Assembly: GCA_001829495.1 (NCBI GenBank)
Contig: MIBJ01000017.1
Coordinates: forward strand, 111,029 to 175,028
Length of the DNA stretch: 64,000 bases
Source of the DNA: Spirochaetes bacterium RBG_16_49_21
GTDB taxonomy: Bacteria; Spirochaetota; UBA4802; UBA5550
Reading direction: 5' to 3'
A program made the translations under genes and the position numbers. The notes below the pieces were generated by a model. It ran no database searches. It saw only the letters and a program-made list of their open reading frames with translations, and was not told where the DNA came from. Every line of letters starts with the position of its first letter. The stretch's first letter is position 1. This document shows positions 8,186-18,338 of the stretch, piece by piece.

Positions 8186-10756
8186 TCACAATGATTTGGC
8201 CCGCAGGCGGTCCAAGGCCCAGCGCGTGTATTTTCTGATGCGTTTGTCCGGATCGTTTTCAAGGAAGTTCAGTATCTCGGCCCCCTTTTTCGTCTCCAGT
8301 TTTTCAAGCGCCCTGGTCACCATGATCCGCACCTCCTCGTCCGGATCCCGCGCAGCCAGCACAATCCCCCTGAATGCGGATTTCGTTCCCACGAGCGCCA
8401 GCATTTCGGCCGACTCCTTTCTCACCGCCGGACTCCGGTGCGAAAGATTCCTGATTCTGCTTTCAACGTAGCCGGTTGAATCAAGAATCTCGGCGATAAA
8501 CGGCTTTAATGACGGAATATCCTCCTGAAGAAGCTCTTCCAGGCTCTTTTCACCTTTCTGCTTCATCTTCTTGAACACCTCGGTGATGCGCTTGCGAAGA
8601 TCCGGCACCGCGTCCTTGAACAACTCTATTATCCGTGATATCTCCTTTTTTGCGGTCTTGTTCGCAAGGGCGCGCGTTATCTCATCCGTCAATTCCTCCT
8701 CAACCTCCAACCGGGCGATCAGGATATCTATGGAATCGAGCAATCGTGAATGCCCCAAACCGAGGATTGCGCCCTTCTTCACCGAGGCCGCCTCCTCCTC
8801 GTCAAAAAGAATATTCTTGAGGTCCTTGATGATCGCCTCCGATCCATGCGTGCCCAGAACCTGGGCGACCTGTGAACGGACGCGCTCCACCGGATCTCTC
8901 AGCATCGACAGCGCATCACTGAGCAGTTTCAGCTCTTCAAAAGCGACGAGAGCCAATACCCCCGCTATTCTCACGTCCGGGTCGGCGTCCTTGAGCGACA
9001 GTGCTATCCGCTTTACAAATGACTTTTCGCCGAGAGCCGGTATCGAGGCGATGAGAGACGCCCGCACCCTGGCGTCCGCGGTATCCAGCAGCTCCTCGAT
9101 CTTTTTAATAAGCTTTTCTTTGGGATATCCCGAAAGCACCCGGGTGAACTCCCTGGCTTCCTCCAGCGGCAAGAGCGGCAGGTTTTCAAGTATGGTTTGT
9201 ATGCAGTACTCCATATCCATCTCTCCGAGCACCTTCAGTGCCCGGATCCTGATCCTGTGCGGGCACGCCTCCCTGCCGCACCTGATCAGCTGGAATATCT
9301 CAGGCAAGATCAAATACGCCGACATCTTCTTGAGTGCGTCTATTAAAAGCGCGTCATGCCCGAATTCCTCATCCCTCAAAAAAGATAGCAGGGTTTTAAC
9401 GAGGATTTCATCCCCCCGCCCGGACACATACGGGAGGAGAACCCTTATGGCATCATCCTTTCTTCTTTTATTAAGCTCCCGGTCAAAAAGTCTTATGGCT
9501 TCATCATTTCCCCTTGTTGATATGCATTCGGCGGTTTTTGCATACAGCTCCGAGAGCTCGCCGTTTCCCTCAAAGAGCGCGAATACCTTCTGCGCAAGGA
9601 TCGTAATATAGGAGCTGTTCCCCTTTTCAGGAAGCAATTGCGCGCACATGAGCAGGCTGCCCGGGTTGTCGGTGTTTTCTATTATTGACAGAAAAGAGGT
9701 TACATTGACCGCGCATGATTTTTTCAGAAGCTCGCATCTTCTCTCAAAATCCTTCCGATCGCCGAGATTAACATCGGAGCATAGCCTGCGAAGGGCGCCG
9801 TTTCTATCAAGATAGTCGGCAGCGATAAACCTGAATTCCAGATTATCGCTGGGGAGAAAGTGCATGGCGATATTCTCATCATCCTGAGACCCGTCCCGTA
9901 ATAATTCAAGAACATGAAAGATCTGATTCTCGGTGAGCTTTTCAATCTCCGGGCTATACGATTGCGGAAATTCATTCAGTATCCTATCGAAGCACGCCTT
10001 TCTCACCTCAAAAACGGGATCATTCATAACGAGGGTGTTGAGCTCGCTTGCCAGCCGCTCCTTCTCATGCGTATTGAATCCGGAGGCGACGGTCTTCCGT
10101 ACTAACGCGTGGGGATCGTTAAAACCCTCCCACAGGGCGCGTACTGATTTTTCGTCCCGGCTGTCATGAAGGAGGAACTTGACGGCAAAATAGCGTGAGG
10201 CCCATTCAGGGTCGCCCATCATCTCCCTGATCTCAGGCATTTTATCCTTGAATATCTCGCGGGCGACCCTGCCGTCGAACTCCTCTCCTTTGCCGGCAAG
10301 AGAAAGCCTCCGCATCGGAATAAGGTCGCCCGATTTATCCAGCCACGCGGTCAGGAGCCGGGCGAATCTTTTCTTCTCAAGACTTACCAGAAAGCATTTG
10401 AACAGCCCCTTCTCCGCCGCGTAGCCCAGCACCCTCAAAAAATCCCTTTTCTTTTTCTTTGAGAGCAGCCTCTCGAGCCAGAGATCATCAATGCCGGAAA
10501 GGGCAATTATCTGATTGCCGTTTTTCCGCGCGAATTTTTCAAATATCTTTGATCGCCGTAAAAGGCGCCGGGCGCTGTACCTGCGCTTCAACAGCGGCTC
10601 TGCAAGCTCCGGGTTTTGCACAACCCGCCTTAATCTTGACAGCAGCGAAATCCTCGTAAACAATTTCCATGATGTTATTATTATTGCGATCGCAACAGCC
10701 GAACCGAGAATCGACAGCGCCCCATAATAAATAATCAAACTCGCATCCATCATCAC
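8186..10756 (-). CDS. Membrane-anchored HEAT-repeat protein
   Basis: N-terminal TM (LIIYYGALSILGSAVAIAIIITSWKLF) followed by many HEAT units, e.g. DADPDVRIAGVLALVAFEELKLLSDALSMLRDPVERVRSQVAQVLG. Confidence 0.85.
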   Translation of the reverse strand: MMMDASLIIYYGALSILGSAVAIAIIITSWKLFTRISLLSRLRRVVQNPELAEPLLKRRYSARRLLRRSKIFEKFARKNGNQIIALSGIDDLWLERLLSKKKKRDFLRVLGYAAEKGLFKCFLVSLEKKRFARLLTAWLDKSGDLIPMRRLSLAGKGEEFDGRVAREIFKDKMPEIREMMGDPEWASRYFAVKFLLHDSRDEKSVRALWEGFNDPHALVRKTVASGFNTHEKERLASELNTLVMNDPVFEVRKACFDRILNEFPQSYSPEIEKLTENQIFHVLELLRDGSQDDENIAMHFLPSDNLEFRFIAADYLDRNGALRRLCSDVNLGDRKDFERRCELLKKSCAVNVTSFLSIIENTDNPGSLLMCAQLLPEKGNSSYITILAQKVFALFEGNGELSELYAKTAECISTRGNDEAIRLFDRELNKRRKDDAIRVLLPYVSGRGDEILVKTLLSFLRDEEFGHDALLIDALKKMSAYLILPEIFQLIRCGREACPHRIRIRALKVLGEMDMEYCIQTILENLPLLPLEEAREFTRVLSGYPKEKLIKKIEELLDTADARVRASLIASIPALGEKSFVKRIALSLKDADPDVRIAGVLALVAFEELKLLSDALSMLRDPVERVRSQVAQVLGTHGSEAIIKDLKNILFDEEEAASVKKGAILGLGHSRLLDSIDILIARLEVEEELTDEITRALANKTAKKEISRIIELFKDAVPDLRKRITEVFKKMKQKGEKSLEELLQEDIPSLKPFIAEILDSTGYVESRIRNLSHRSPAVRKESAEMLALVGTKSAFRGIVLAARDPDEEVRIMVTRALEKLETKKGAEILNFLENDPDKRIRKYTRWALDRLRAKSL

Positions 10757-10772
10757 GCCTCCTGAACGTGTC

Positions 10773-12389
10773 CTACTTTTTCTTTTTCTTAATGACTTTA
10801 TAAATAGGGATCGCCTCCGATATTCCCTTGACGGTTACCGGCTTTCTCCCCTCAAGGAGAAACAAATTGTCCAGGAGGCTGCGGGTCTGCTCGGTAATGA
10901 TAACCTCCCCCGGGCCCGCAACGCTCTCCAGCCGGGACGCTATATTGACGGTGTCGCCGATTACGGTATAGTTCATTCTCCGCGGGCTGCCCAGATTGCC
11001 GGCGACAAGATATCCGGTATGCATCCCGATCCCGACTTTCAAGGACGAGGCCTCTCCCTTGAAGAAGCGCCTCCCCTTTGAGCTGATGAGATTCTGTATC
11101 TCCAGAGCGCAGGAAACAGCCAATATGGCGTCCTCCTTTTTCGTTTGAAGGGGCACTCCCCATGCAGCCATGATCGCGTCGCCGATGAACTTGTCGATGT
11201 AGCCCTTATACTTGATCACCACTTCAACCGCCTCGCTGAAGTATTCATTCAGTATCTCTATGATGTATTCCGGATCGCGGCCCTGCGAAAAAGAGGTGTA
11301 CCCCCGTATATCGGCGAAAAATATCGTCGCCTCCTTCTTATCGCCTCCGGGCTTAAGCAGATCCGGAGACTCCGTAAGCCTTTGGACTACTTCGTGGGAC
11401 AGATATCGCGAAAACATGTCCTTGATAAGCCTTCTCTCTTCAACAACCTTTTCAACGGTCTCCTCCAGCTTCCGCTCCCGTGTCTGATCCGTGAATAGGA
11501 GGGTTATTCCCTCGAATCTGCCCCGCTTGGCTTTAAGCGGGCTGATGTTCAGTGAAAAATCCATTTCCCGGCCGGAGCGAAAAATCCCCTGAATCTCCGG
11601 CTGTTCCCTTTGATCCGTTAGGGAAGATTGTACGGCTTTGATTATTCTCTTATCAATTGAATTCTTAAAGACCTCGTTGATATTCTTCCCGATATCTGAA
11701 TCGGTCAATTTAAGGCCCTCTCCCGCTTGCTCGTTGAAATACCGTATCCTCCCCTCCATGTCCGTGGTGACGAGAAGATTCGTCATTGAAGAGAATATGT
11801 TCTCCTGATATACCTGCAATTCTTCTATCTGTTTCAGATAATCCTTGGTCTGCTGGAACAGCTTCGAGCTCTGGATCATGCCGTTGGCGAGCTTGGTAAA
11901 GGAATCGAGGAACAGGAACCGCTCCCGGTTGTAGTAATCCGGTTTGGCTGAATTAAGGATCAACACCCCCAGCAGTGACTTCGAAATTAAAATGGGAAGG
12001 GCGATCCCGCTCGTCATCTCGGGACTGAGCAAAAGATCGCTGAAAGAGGCGCTCTTCCTGTCCAATTGTATCACCGCCTCGTTTGAATCCCTGATGAAAT
12101 CAATAAAATGGGAATCAGCCGAGACATTCGGCGGGACCTCGAGCCGCCCCCGCCTGTACGCCAGCTTCAGATCGCTCTTCTTTTGTTCCGGATCCTCGCT
12201 CAAATACAGGCATGCCAGATCGGATTGGGTGATATCGATGGTCTGCTCAACTATTATAGAGATGAGGGATTGATAATCCAGTTGCCGTGTAAGATGAGCC
12301 CCGGCCCTGGTAAGCTCCTTCAATGGATCAAAATCCGGGGACATCAGGCTCCTCCTTATAGCTCTGAAAAAATAATATATACTCTTCAT
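10773..12389 (-). CDS. GAF-PAS class III adenylate/guanylate cyclase
   Basis: FFADIRGYTSFSQGRDPEYIIEILNEYF...GYIDKFIGDAIMAAWG...MNYTVIGDTVNIASRLE; N-terminal GAF and PAS-like regions. ORF begins at 12437; internal ATG at 12389. Confidence 0.9.
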   Translation of the reverse strand: MKSIYYFFRAIRRSLMSPDFDPLKELTRAGAHLTRQLDYQSLISIIVEQTIDITQSDLACLYLSEDPEQKKSDLKLAYRRGRLEVPPNVSADSHFIDFIRDSNEAVIQLDRKSASFSDLLLSPEMTSGIALPILISKSLLGVLILNSAKPDYYNRERFLFLDSFTKLANGMIQSSKLFQQTKDYLKQIEELQVYQENIFSSMTNLLVTTDMEGRIRYFNEQAGEGLKLTDSDIGKNINEVFKNSIDKRIIKAVQSSLTDQREQPEIQGIFRSGREMDFSLNISPLKAKRGRFEGITLLFTDQTRERKLEETVEKVVEERRLIKDMFSRYLSHEVVQRLTESPDLLKPGGDKKEATIFFADIRGYTSFSQGRDPEYIIEILNEYFSEAVEVVIKYKGYIDKFIGDAIMAAWGVPLQTKKEDAILAVSCALEIQNLISSKGRRFFKGEASSLKVGIGMHTGYLVAGNLGSPRRMNYTVIGDTVNIASRLESVAGPGEVIITEQTRSLLDNLFLLEGRKPVTVKGISEAIPIYKVIKKKKK

Positions 12390-12569
12390 GAGATTCCATG
12401 AATTATATAAATATAATTCTGCCGGTAAAAAAAGCAATAGATAAAATGTAAATAATGGGGAGTTTCGCGCGCTGCTATAAAAAATGTTGCAGATTATTCC
12501 CCCCGTGAGATAAAGGACAAGTCAGTAATACCGGATCATCGGATGAAATAACCTCGAAAGGAGACTGAT

Positions 12570-13637
12570 ATGTTTGATGAAATTCTTGATTTAAACAAGG
12601 AATATTTGGGAAACACGCTGCTCCACTATGCAACATCAGCAGCGGTGATCCTTGTGGGCGCGGCATGTATTTTGATTATCAGATATATCCTGAGAAAAAA
12701 ACTTGAGGCCGGTTCCGGAAAGGCTGATAAATCGCGAGGGGATGGTGTGGCAGCCGGCATGCAAAAATATCTCACCCCGTTTCTGTTTGTTATCGTCGTC
12801 TACGCATCGATTCGGAGCGTATTATCCTTCACCGCCCGTGTGGAGCAGGTCATTCACATAATTTTCATTGTCGCCGCAACCTACTACGGGATACGATTGA
12901 TTTTGGCTTTAGCCAGGGCCTCACTCACCTCGTACCTGAAAAAACAGGACAAGGATAAAGATATTCATGAGATAGAACAGAGGGTGCGCGGCATCTCAAC
13001 CTTCAATAATATCATCATATGGGCGCTCGGAATCATTTTTATAATAAGCAATCTCGGATTCAATATTACCGCCGTGGTGACCGGCCTCGGCATCGGCGGC
13101 GTCGCGCTCGCCCTGGCGTCGCAAAATATCTTCAGGGATCTATTCAACTATTTCGTCATCTTTTTCGATCAGCCGTTCCAGATAGGGGACTTCATCGTAA
13201 TGGACGACATACTCGGCACCATAGAAAAAATCGGCATCAAGACAACCCGGATCAAAAGCCTGCAGGGGGAGGAAGTCGTCATTTCCAATACCGACCTGAC
13301 GAGCAACAAAATCCATAATTACAAAAAAATGGAAAAGCGGCGGGTGCTTTTCACGATCGGCGTGGTCTACCAAACGAGCCCGGAAAAATTAACCGCCATC
13401 CCGGATATAATCAGAAATGTCGTCGGGAGCGTTGAAAATGCGGAATTCGACAGGGCTCATTTCAGGGAATTCGGGGACTGGAGCCTGATATTTGAGATAG
13501 TCTACTACGTTTTAAGCCCGGACTACAACCTCTATATGGACATACAGCAGAGGATTAACTTGGATATTTTCACGGAATTTGCAGGCTGCGGCATAGAGTT
13601 TGCTTATCCGACGAGGAGCATTTATATTGAAAAGTAA
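12570..13637 (+). CDS. Small-conductance mechanosensitive channel (MscS family)
   Basis: GLGIGGVALALASQNIFRDLFNYFVIFFDQPFQIGDFI. Confidence 0.93.
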   Translation: MFDEILDLNKEYLGNTLLHYATSAAVILVGAACILIIRYILRKKLEAGSGKADKSRGDGVAAGMQKYLTPFLFVIVVYASIRSVLSFTARVEQVIHIIFIVAATYYGIRLILALARASLTSYLKKQDKDKDIHEIEQRVRGISTFNNIIIWALGIIFIISNLGFNITAVVTGLGIGGVALALASQNIFRDLFNYFVIFFDQPFQIGDFIVMDDILGTIEKIGIKTTRIKSLQGEEVVISNTDLTSNKIHNYKKMEKRRVLFTIGVVYQTSPEKLTAIPDIIRNVVGSVENAEFDRAHFREFGDWSLIFEIVYYVLSPDYNLYMDIQQRINLDIFTEFAGCGIEFAYPTRSIYIEK

Positions 13638-13702
13638 TTTTTCAGGAGTTGCCGCCGCTGTCGCGCCGTGCCGCAAGGACTCGCCGGCTGTAACTGAAAA
13701 AT
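13637..13702. terminator. Bidirectional terminator hairpin between convergent genes
   Basis: ATTTTTCAG ... CTGAAAAAT outer stem spanning stop codon to stop codon. Confidence 0.55.
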
Positions 13703-14112
13703 CATTTTTTCGGAATCACCAGTACCGGCAAATTAATCGCGTCTATTATATTTTCATCCGGAGTATCAAATAGCATTGAGTATAATTTGTTTTTATGTTT
13801 ATGCTCGGTGATTATTAAATCAATATTGTTGTTTTTGCAATACTCAGTGACTTCATTATCCAGTTTCCCTTTTGACACGGCGTACGTTACCGTTGTGCTT
13901 TCCAGCAGTTCAGGCGGAGCGGTTTCCTGAACCCTCAGGGCGACGGCGTCCTCCCGGTCGGTCGGATGACGGTACCCGGCATCCGGATCATTAACGTACA
14001 GAATATGGAGCCGGCTTTTAAATTCCTTTGCGATCTCCAGGGCCTTTACAACAAGCGAGACATTTTTCGAGTCTAAATTTATGGGGTATAGAATATTCTT
14101 AATATTCAGCAT
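13702..14112 (-). CDS. Universal stress protein (UspA family)
   Basis: MLNIKNILYPINLDSKNVSLVVKALEIAKEFKSRLHILYVND; likely start at internal ATG 14112. Confidence 0.85.
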   Translation of the reverse strand: MLNIKNILYPINLDSKNVSLVVKALEIAKEFKSRLHILYVNDPDAGYRHPTDREDAVALRVQETAPPELLESTTVTYAVSKGKLDNEVTEYCKNNNIDLIITEHKHKNKLYSMLFDTPDENIIDAINLPVLVIPKK

Positions 14113-14146
14113 GGCGACCTCCGGTAAATAGTAATTAAAATACACC

Positions 14147-15640
14147 TCATGCAAAAAACAGCAGCGTAATCATAATGAATACCGGGATTAAAATCGGGAT
14201 AGAATATTTTATCATATAGCCGAAAAAACTCGGCATCGCGATACCCGACTCCTCTGCTATCGATTTTACCATGAAATTCGGCGCGTTGCCTATATAGGAA
14301 TTCGCTCCCATGAACACCGCGCCCGCGCTTATGGCGACAAGGGTATCGGCGTGCTTCGTCATTAAATCAAGCGCGTTTCCGCCGGCTGTTTCAAAAAAAA
14401 CCAGGTAGGTGGGCGCGTTGTCCAGAAAGCTTGAGAGAGACCCGGTTGCCCAGAAGAATTGAGGGTTCCTGAAGCCGCCGTTACTGTCGATAACGCCTCT
14501 GATTACCAGTCCCATAGGTCCGTCGGCTCCAGCCTTCAACATCGCGATCGGCGCGACCATGGTTATGAAAATGGCTGCAAACAGCTTCGCAACCTCCTTG
14601 ATCGGCTCCCAGGTAAATTCATTCTCCTTCCGTATCCCTTTGTCGGTTATCAGGATCGATATGCTTGTTATCACAAGAAGGAGACCCACTTGCAGCAGCA
14701 AGGACGTCGGCATGGAAACGCCGTTGATCGTAAAGGCGACGCCCATATCGATACTGGAGAGTAAGACCGACCCGACGATCGCCGCTATCAGAAAAAAATT
14801 CCGCTTCCCTTCAATCGACAACGTCCTGTTTGCCGCATTTGTCTCCGGAATATCTTTTTCTCTCGTATAATAAAAAATATCCATCATCAGGAATATGACC
14901 AAAAGCATGCCTGCAGCAACAGCCGTCTCTTTGTATACATGGGTCATGGTCCAGAAAAAGCTTACTCCCTTAAGAAATCCGAGGAAGAGCGGCGGGTCGC
15001 CGAGCGGCGTCAGGGACCCCCCGATGTTGGCTACAAGAAATATGAAGAACACGATGACATGAGTCTTGTGTGTTCTCCAGGCATTCGCCCTGATCAGGGG
15101 CCGGATCAGGAGCATGGCCGCGCCGGTGGTACCCATCCAGCTCGCGAGCAGAGTGCCGATAAGAAGAAATCCGCAGTTCACCACGGGCGAGCCGACGAGC
15201 TCGCCCTTAAGCTGGATTCCGCCGGATACCGTATACAGGGCAAGGAGCAATAATATAAAAGGAATAAATTCGCGGAGGTACACCTCCAGAATATAAAATA
15301 CCCCGGTGCCGATGCCGTATCGCAGAGTAAATGCCGAAATGAATAAGACCCCCCAGGCAAGGGCGATTTTGCCGTAATGGTGATGCCAGAAGCGCGGCAG
15401 GGCAAGAGGGAAAATGGCAATAGAGAGAAGAAGCCCGATAAACGGGATCGCCCAGACCAGGGACAGCTCCTTCCCATCAATATGAAAATGATGGCCCTTT
15501 TCCTCAACAGCGGAATGGTCGGATTCAACCTTGACAGACCGGCCACCCTGATGAGGAACGAGCTGTTTTTCCGTATGCTGATCGCAACGCCGGATGTTGA
15601 GATCCCAGAAAAACCAGGCATAGAGACAACAAAATCGCAC
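14147..15640 (-). CDS. Sodium:proton antiporter / citrate-transporter-like membrane protein
   Basis: Multi-TM; NIGGSLTPLGDPPLFLGFLKGV and MGANSYIGNAPNFMVKSIAEESG motifs of the ion transporter superfamily; start codon uncertain. Confidence 0.8.
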   Translation of the reverse strand: MRFCCLYAWFFWDLNIRRCDQHTEKQLVPHQGGRSVKVESDHSAVEEKGHHFHIDGKELSLVWAIPFIGLLLSIAIFPLALPRFWHHHYGKIALAWGVLFISAFTLRYGIGTGVFYILEVYLREFIPFILLLLALYTVSGGIQLKGELVGSPVVNCGFLLIGTLLASWMGTTGAAMLLIRPLIRANAWRTHKTHVIVFFIFLVANIGGSLTPLGDPPLFLGFLKGVSFFWTMTHVYKETAVAAGMLLVIFLMMDIFYYTREKDIPETNAANRTLSIEGKRNFFLIAAIVGSVLLSSIDMGVAFTINGVSMPTSLLLQVGLLLVITSISILITDKGIRKENEFTWEPIKEVAKLFAAIFITMVAPIAMLKAGADGPMGLVIRGVIDSNGGFRNPQFFWATGSLSSFLDNAPTYLVFFETAGGNALDLMTKHADTLVAISAGAVFMGANSYIGNAPNFMVKSIAEESGIAMPSFFGYMIKYSIPILIPVFIMITLLFFA

Positions 15641-15957
15641 CTTTTCCTATCACTGTATCCTCCCTATTGTTTTAATGTTAAATTCCCCGGATCGGCGCTG
15701 AATTAATCATGACCAAATAATAAAGCAAACAAATTTTTATGTATAATAAAATAAAGAAAACTTGGGCAGGGGAAGCAGAGAAATATATAATTTTTTATAA
15801 TAAAAATTCAAGGAATTAATACTGAAAAAATTAATGTTTTTAACTGAAATTTTCATGACTTTGTTAAAAATATTTGATATGATGAATCAATAAAGATAAA
15901 ATAACGTTCGATGTACCATGATATTAGGCACAGTAACAGAAATGCGCGGAGGTTAAC

Positions 15958-18327
15958 ATGAGCCAAATACTTTCAAACAAAGAGCTGAAAGCGATGAACG
16001 CTTACTGGCGCGCGGCCAACTATCTTTCCATAGGACAGATATACCTCTACGACAACCCCCTGCTCAAGGAGCGGCTCAGGCTTGAGCATATCAAGCCACG
16101 GCTGCTCGGGCATTGGGGAACGACGCCGGGGCTCAATTTCATCTATCTGCATCTCAACCGCGTGATCAAGGAACATGATCTGAACGTCATCTTCATCACC
16201 GGGCCGGGGCACGGCGCCCCCGGCATTATAGCAAATACCTATCTTGAGGGAACATACAGCGAATTCTATCCGGACATCTCGCAGGACGAACCGGGCATGA
16301 AAAAGCTGTTCCGGCAGTTTTCCTTTCCCGGAGGCATACCCAGCCACACCGCTCCGGAAACGCCCGGCTCGATCCATGAGGGGGGCGAGCTCGGATATTC
16401 CCTGTCCCACGCGTTCGGGGCTGCGTTCGACAACCCGGACCTGATCGCAGTCTGCGTGGTGGGCGACGGCGAGGCGGAAACCGGGCCGCTTGCCGCCTCC
16501 TGGCATTCCAATAAATTCTTGAACCCGATCAGGGACGGCGCAGTGCTTCCTGTTTTGCACTTGAATGGATACAAGATAGCCAATCCCACCATATTGGCCA
16601 GAATCAGCCGTGAAGAGCTGGAAAGCCTGTTTTCCGGATACGGATACCAGCCCTATGTTGTCGAGGGGTCAGAGCCCGAGGCCATGCACCAGTTGATGGC
16701 TCTGACCCTCGATACGGTAATTTCCGGGATCAAGGATATCCAGAACAACGCGCGCTCCAAAGGTCTCGCCGAAAGGCCCCGGTGGCCGATCATCATTCTC
16801 ATAACCCCTAAGGGTTGGACCTGTCCCCCGGAGGTCGACGGCCTGAAGCTGGAAGGCTCCTGGAGGTCGCACCAGGTCCCGATGACGGACATGGCTTCCA
16901 AGCCGAAACACGTGAGCCTGCTCGAATCGTGGATGAAAAGCTACGGACAGGAGGAGCTCTTTGACGCAAAAGGAAACCTTGTGCCGGAGGTGGCGGCGCT
17001 CGCGCCGAAAGGAGACCGGAGAATGGGCGCCAATCCTCACGCGAACGGCGGCCTGCTGCTGAAAGACCTGAAGATGCCCGATTTCCGGGAGTACGCGGTT
17101 GCCGTGCCTGGTCCCGGACGGACAACGGCAGAGGCAACCCGTGTGCTGGGAGGATTCCTCCGCGATATCATGAAGCTCAACCTTACCAACAGGAACTTCC
17201 GGGTGATGGGTCCTGACGAGACCTCGTCGAACCGGCTTGATTCAATCTTTGAAGCAACAGAGCGGACATGGCTCGGGGACATGAGGCCGGAGGACACCCA
17301 CCTTTCGCCCGACGGCAGGGTGATGGAGATACTGAGCGAGCATACCTGCCAGGGATGGCTTGAGGGCTATATCCTGACCGGCAGGCACGGACTCTTTTCA
17401 TCTTATGAGGCCTTCATACATATCGTGGACTCCATGTTCAACCAGCACGCGAAATGGCTCAAGGCCACGCGAAGCGATATTCCCTGGAGGCGGCCCATAG
17501 CCTCCCTGAACTATCTTCTCACCTCGCACGTATGGCGGCAGGACCATAACGGGTTCTCCCATCAAGACCCGGGCTTTATCGATCACGTGGTGAACAAAAA
17601 AGCGGACGTGGTGCGTGTCTATTTTCCGCCTGACGCAAACACCCTGTTGTCAGTAGCGGACCACTGTCTGAGGAGCCGCAACTATGTGAACGTGATAGTC
17701 GCGGGAAAACAGCCCGAGCCCCAGTGGCTCGATATGGATTCAGCGATTAAACACTGCACTGCGGGGATAGGTATCTGGGAATGGGCGAGCAGCGACCAGG
17801 GAGGGGAGCCGGACCTGGTCATGGCCTGCGCCGGCGACGTACCCACGCTCGAGACCCTGGCTGCTGTGGAGATTCTGCGCCGGCACGCTCCGGACGTAAC
17901 GGTGAGGGTCATCAACGTGGTCGACCTCATGACCCTCCAGCCTGCCGAGGAGCATCCGCACGGACTGCCGGACGGAGAATTCGACGTCCTTTTCACCACC
18001 GACAAGCCGGTCATATTCGCCTACCACGGATACCCCTGGCTGATACACCGGCTCACCTACCGGAGGACGAATCACCACAACCTCCACGTGCGCGGATACA
18101 AGGAGGAGGGAACGACGACCACGCCGTTCGATATGACCGTACGCAACGATCTTGACCGCTTCCATCTGGTCGGCGCTGCCATAGACCGCGTGCCCAAGCT
18201 GGGATATAGGGCTGCATACCTGAAGCAGATGATCCGGGACAGGCTCATAGAGCATAAGGAATATATAACATCCCACGGCCAGGACATGCCCGAGATTATC
18301 GAGTGGACCTGGGGAAGGAACGATTGA
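15958..18327 (+). CDS. xfp: Phosphoketolase (xylulose-5-phosphate/fructose-6-phosphate)
   Basis: [87 protein letters not shown]. Confidence 0.97.
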   Translation: MSQILSNKELKAMNAYWRAANYLSIGQIYLYDNPLLKERLRLEHIKPRLLGHWGTTPGLNFIYLHLNRVIKEHDLNVIFITGPGHGAPGIIANTYLEGTYSEFYPDISQDEPGMKKLFRQFSFPGGIPSHTAPETPGSIHEGGELGYSLSHAFGAAFDNPDLIAVCVVGDGEAETGPLAASWHSNKFLNPIRDGAVLPVLHLNGYKIANPTILARISREELESLFSGYGYQPYVVEGSEPEAMHQLMALTLDTVISGIKDIQNNARSKGLAERPRWPIIILITPKGWTCPPEVDGLKLEGSWRSHQVPMTDMASKPKHVSLLESWMKSYGQEELFDAKGNLVPEVAALAPKGDRRMGANPHANGGLLLKDLKMPDFREYAVAVPGPGRTTAEATRVLGGFLRDIMKLNLTNRNFRVMGPDETSSNRLDSIFEATERTWLGDMRPEDTHLSPDGRVMEILSEHTCQGWLEGYILTGRHGLFSSYEAFIHIVDSMFNQHAKWLKATRSDIPWRRPIASLNYLLTSHVWRQDHNGFSHQDPGFIDHVVNKKADVVRVYFPPDANTLLSVADHCLRSRNYVNVIVAGKQPEPQWLDMDSAIKHCTAGIGIWEWASSDQGGEPDLVMACAGDVPTLETLAAVEILRRHAPDVTVRVINVVDLMTLQPAEEHPHGLPDGEFDVLFTTDKPVIFAYHGYPWLIHRLTYRRTNHHNLHVRGYKEEGTTTTPFDMTVRNDLDRFHLVGAAIDRVPKLGYRAAYLKQMIRDRLIEHKEYITSHGQDMPEIIEWTWGRND

Positions 18328-18338
18328 TCGGTGCAGAT

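Noticed and set aside
8571-9611. 346-aa + strand Ser-rich ORF opposite the HEAT-repeat gene
   Set aside because: Reverse-complement artefact (Ser/Arg-rich) of the repeat-protein coding sequence.
15720-15957. AT-rich region upstream of xfp as a possible ncRNA or origin-like region
   Set aside because: No stable hairpins, boxes or repeats identified by eye; more likely an ordinary AT-rich promoter region.
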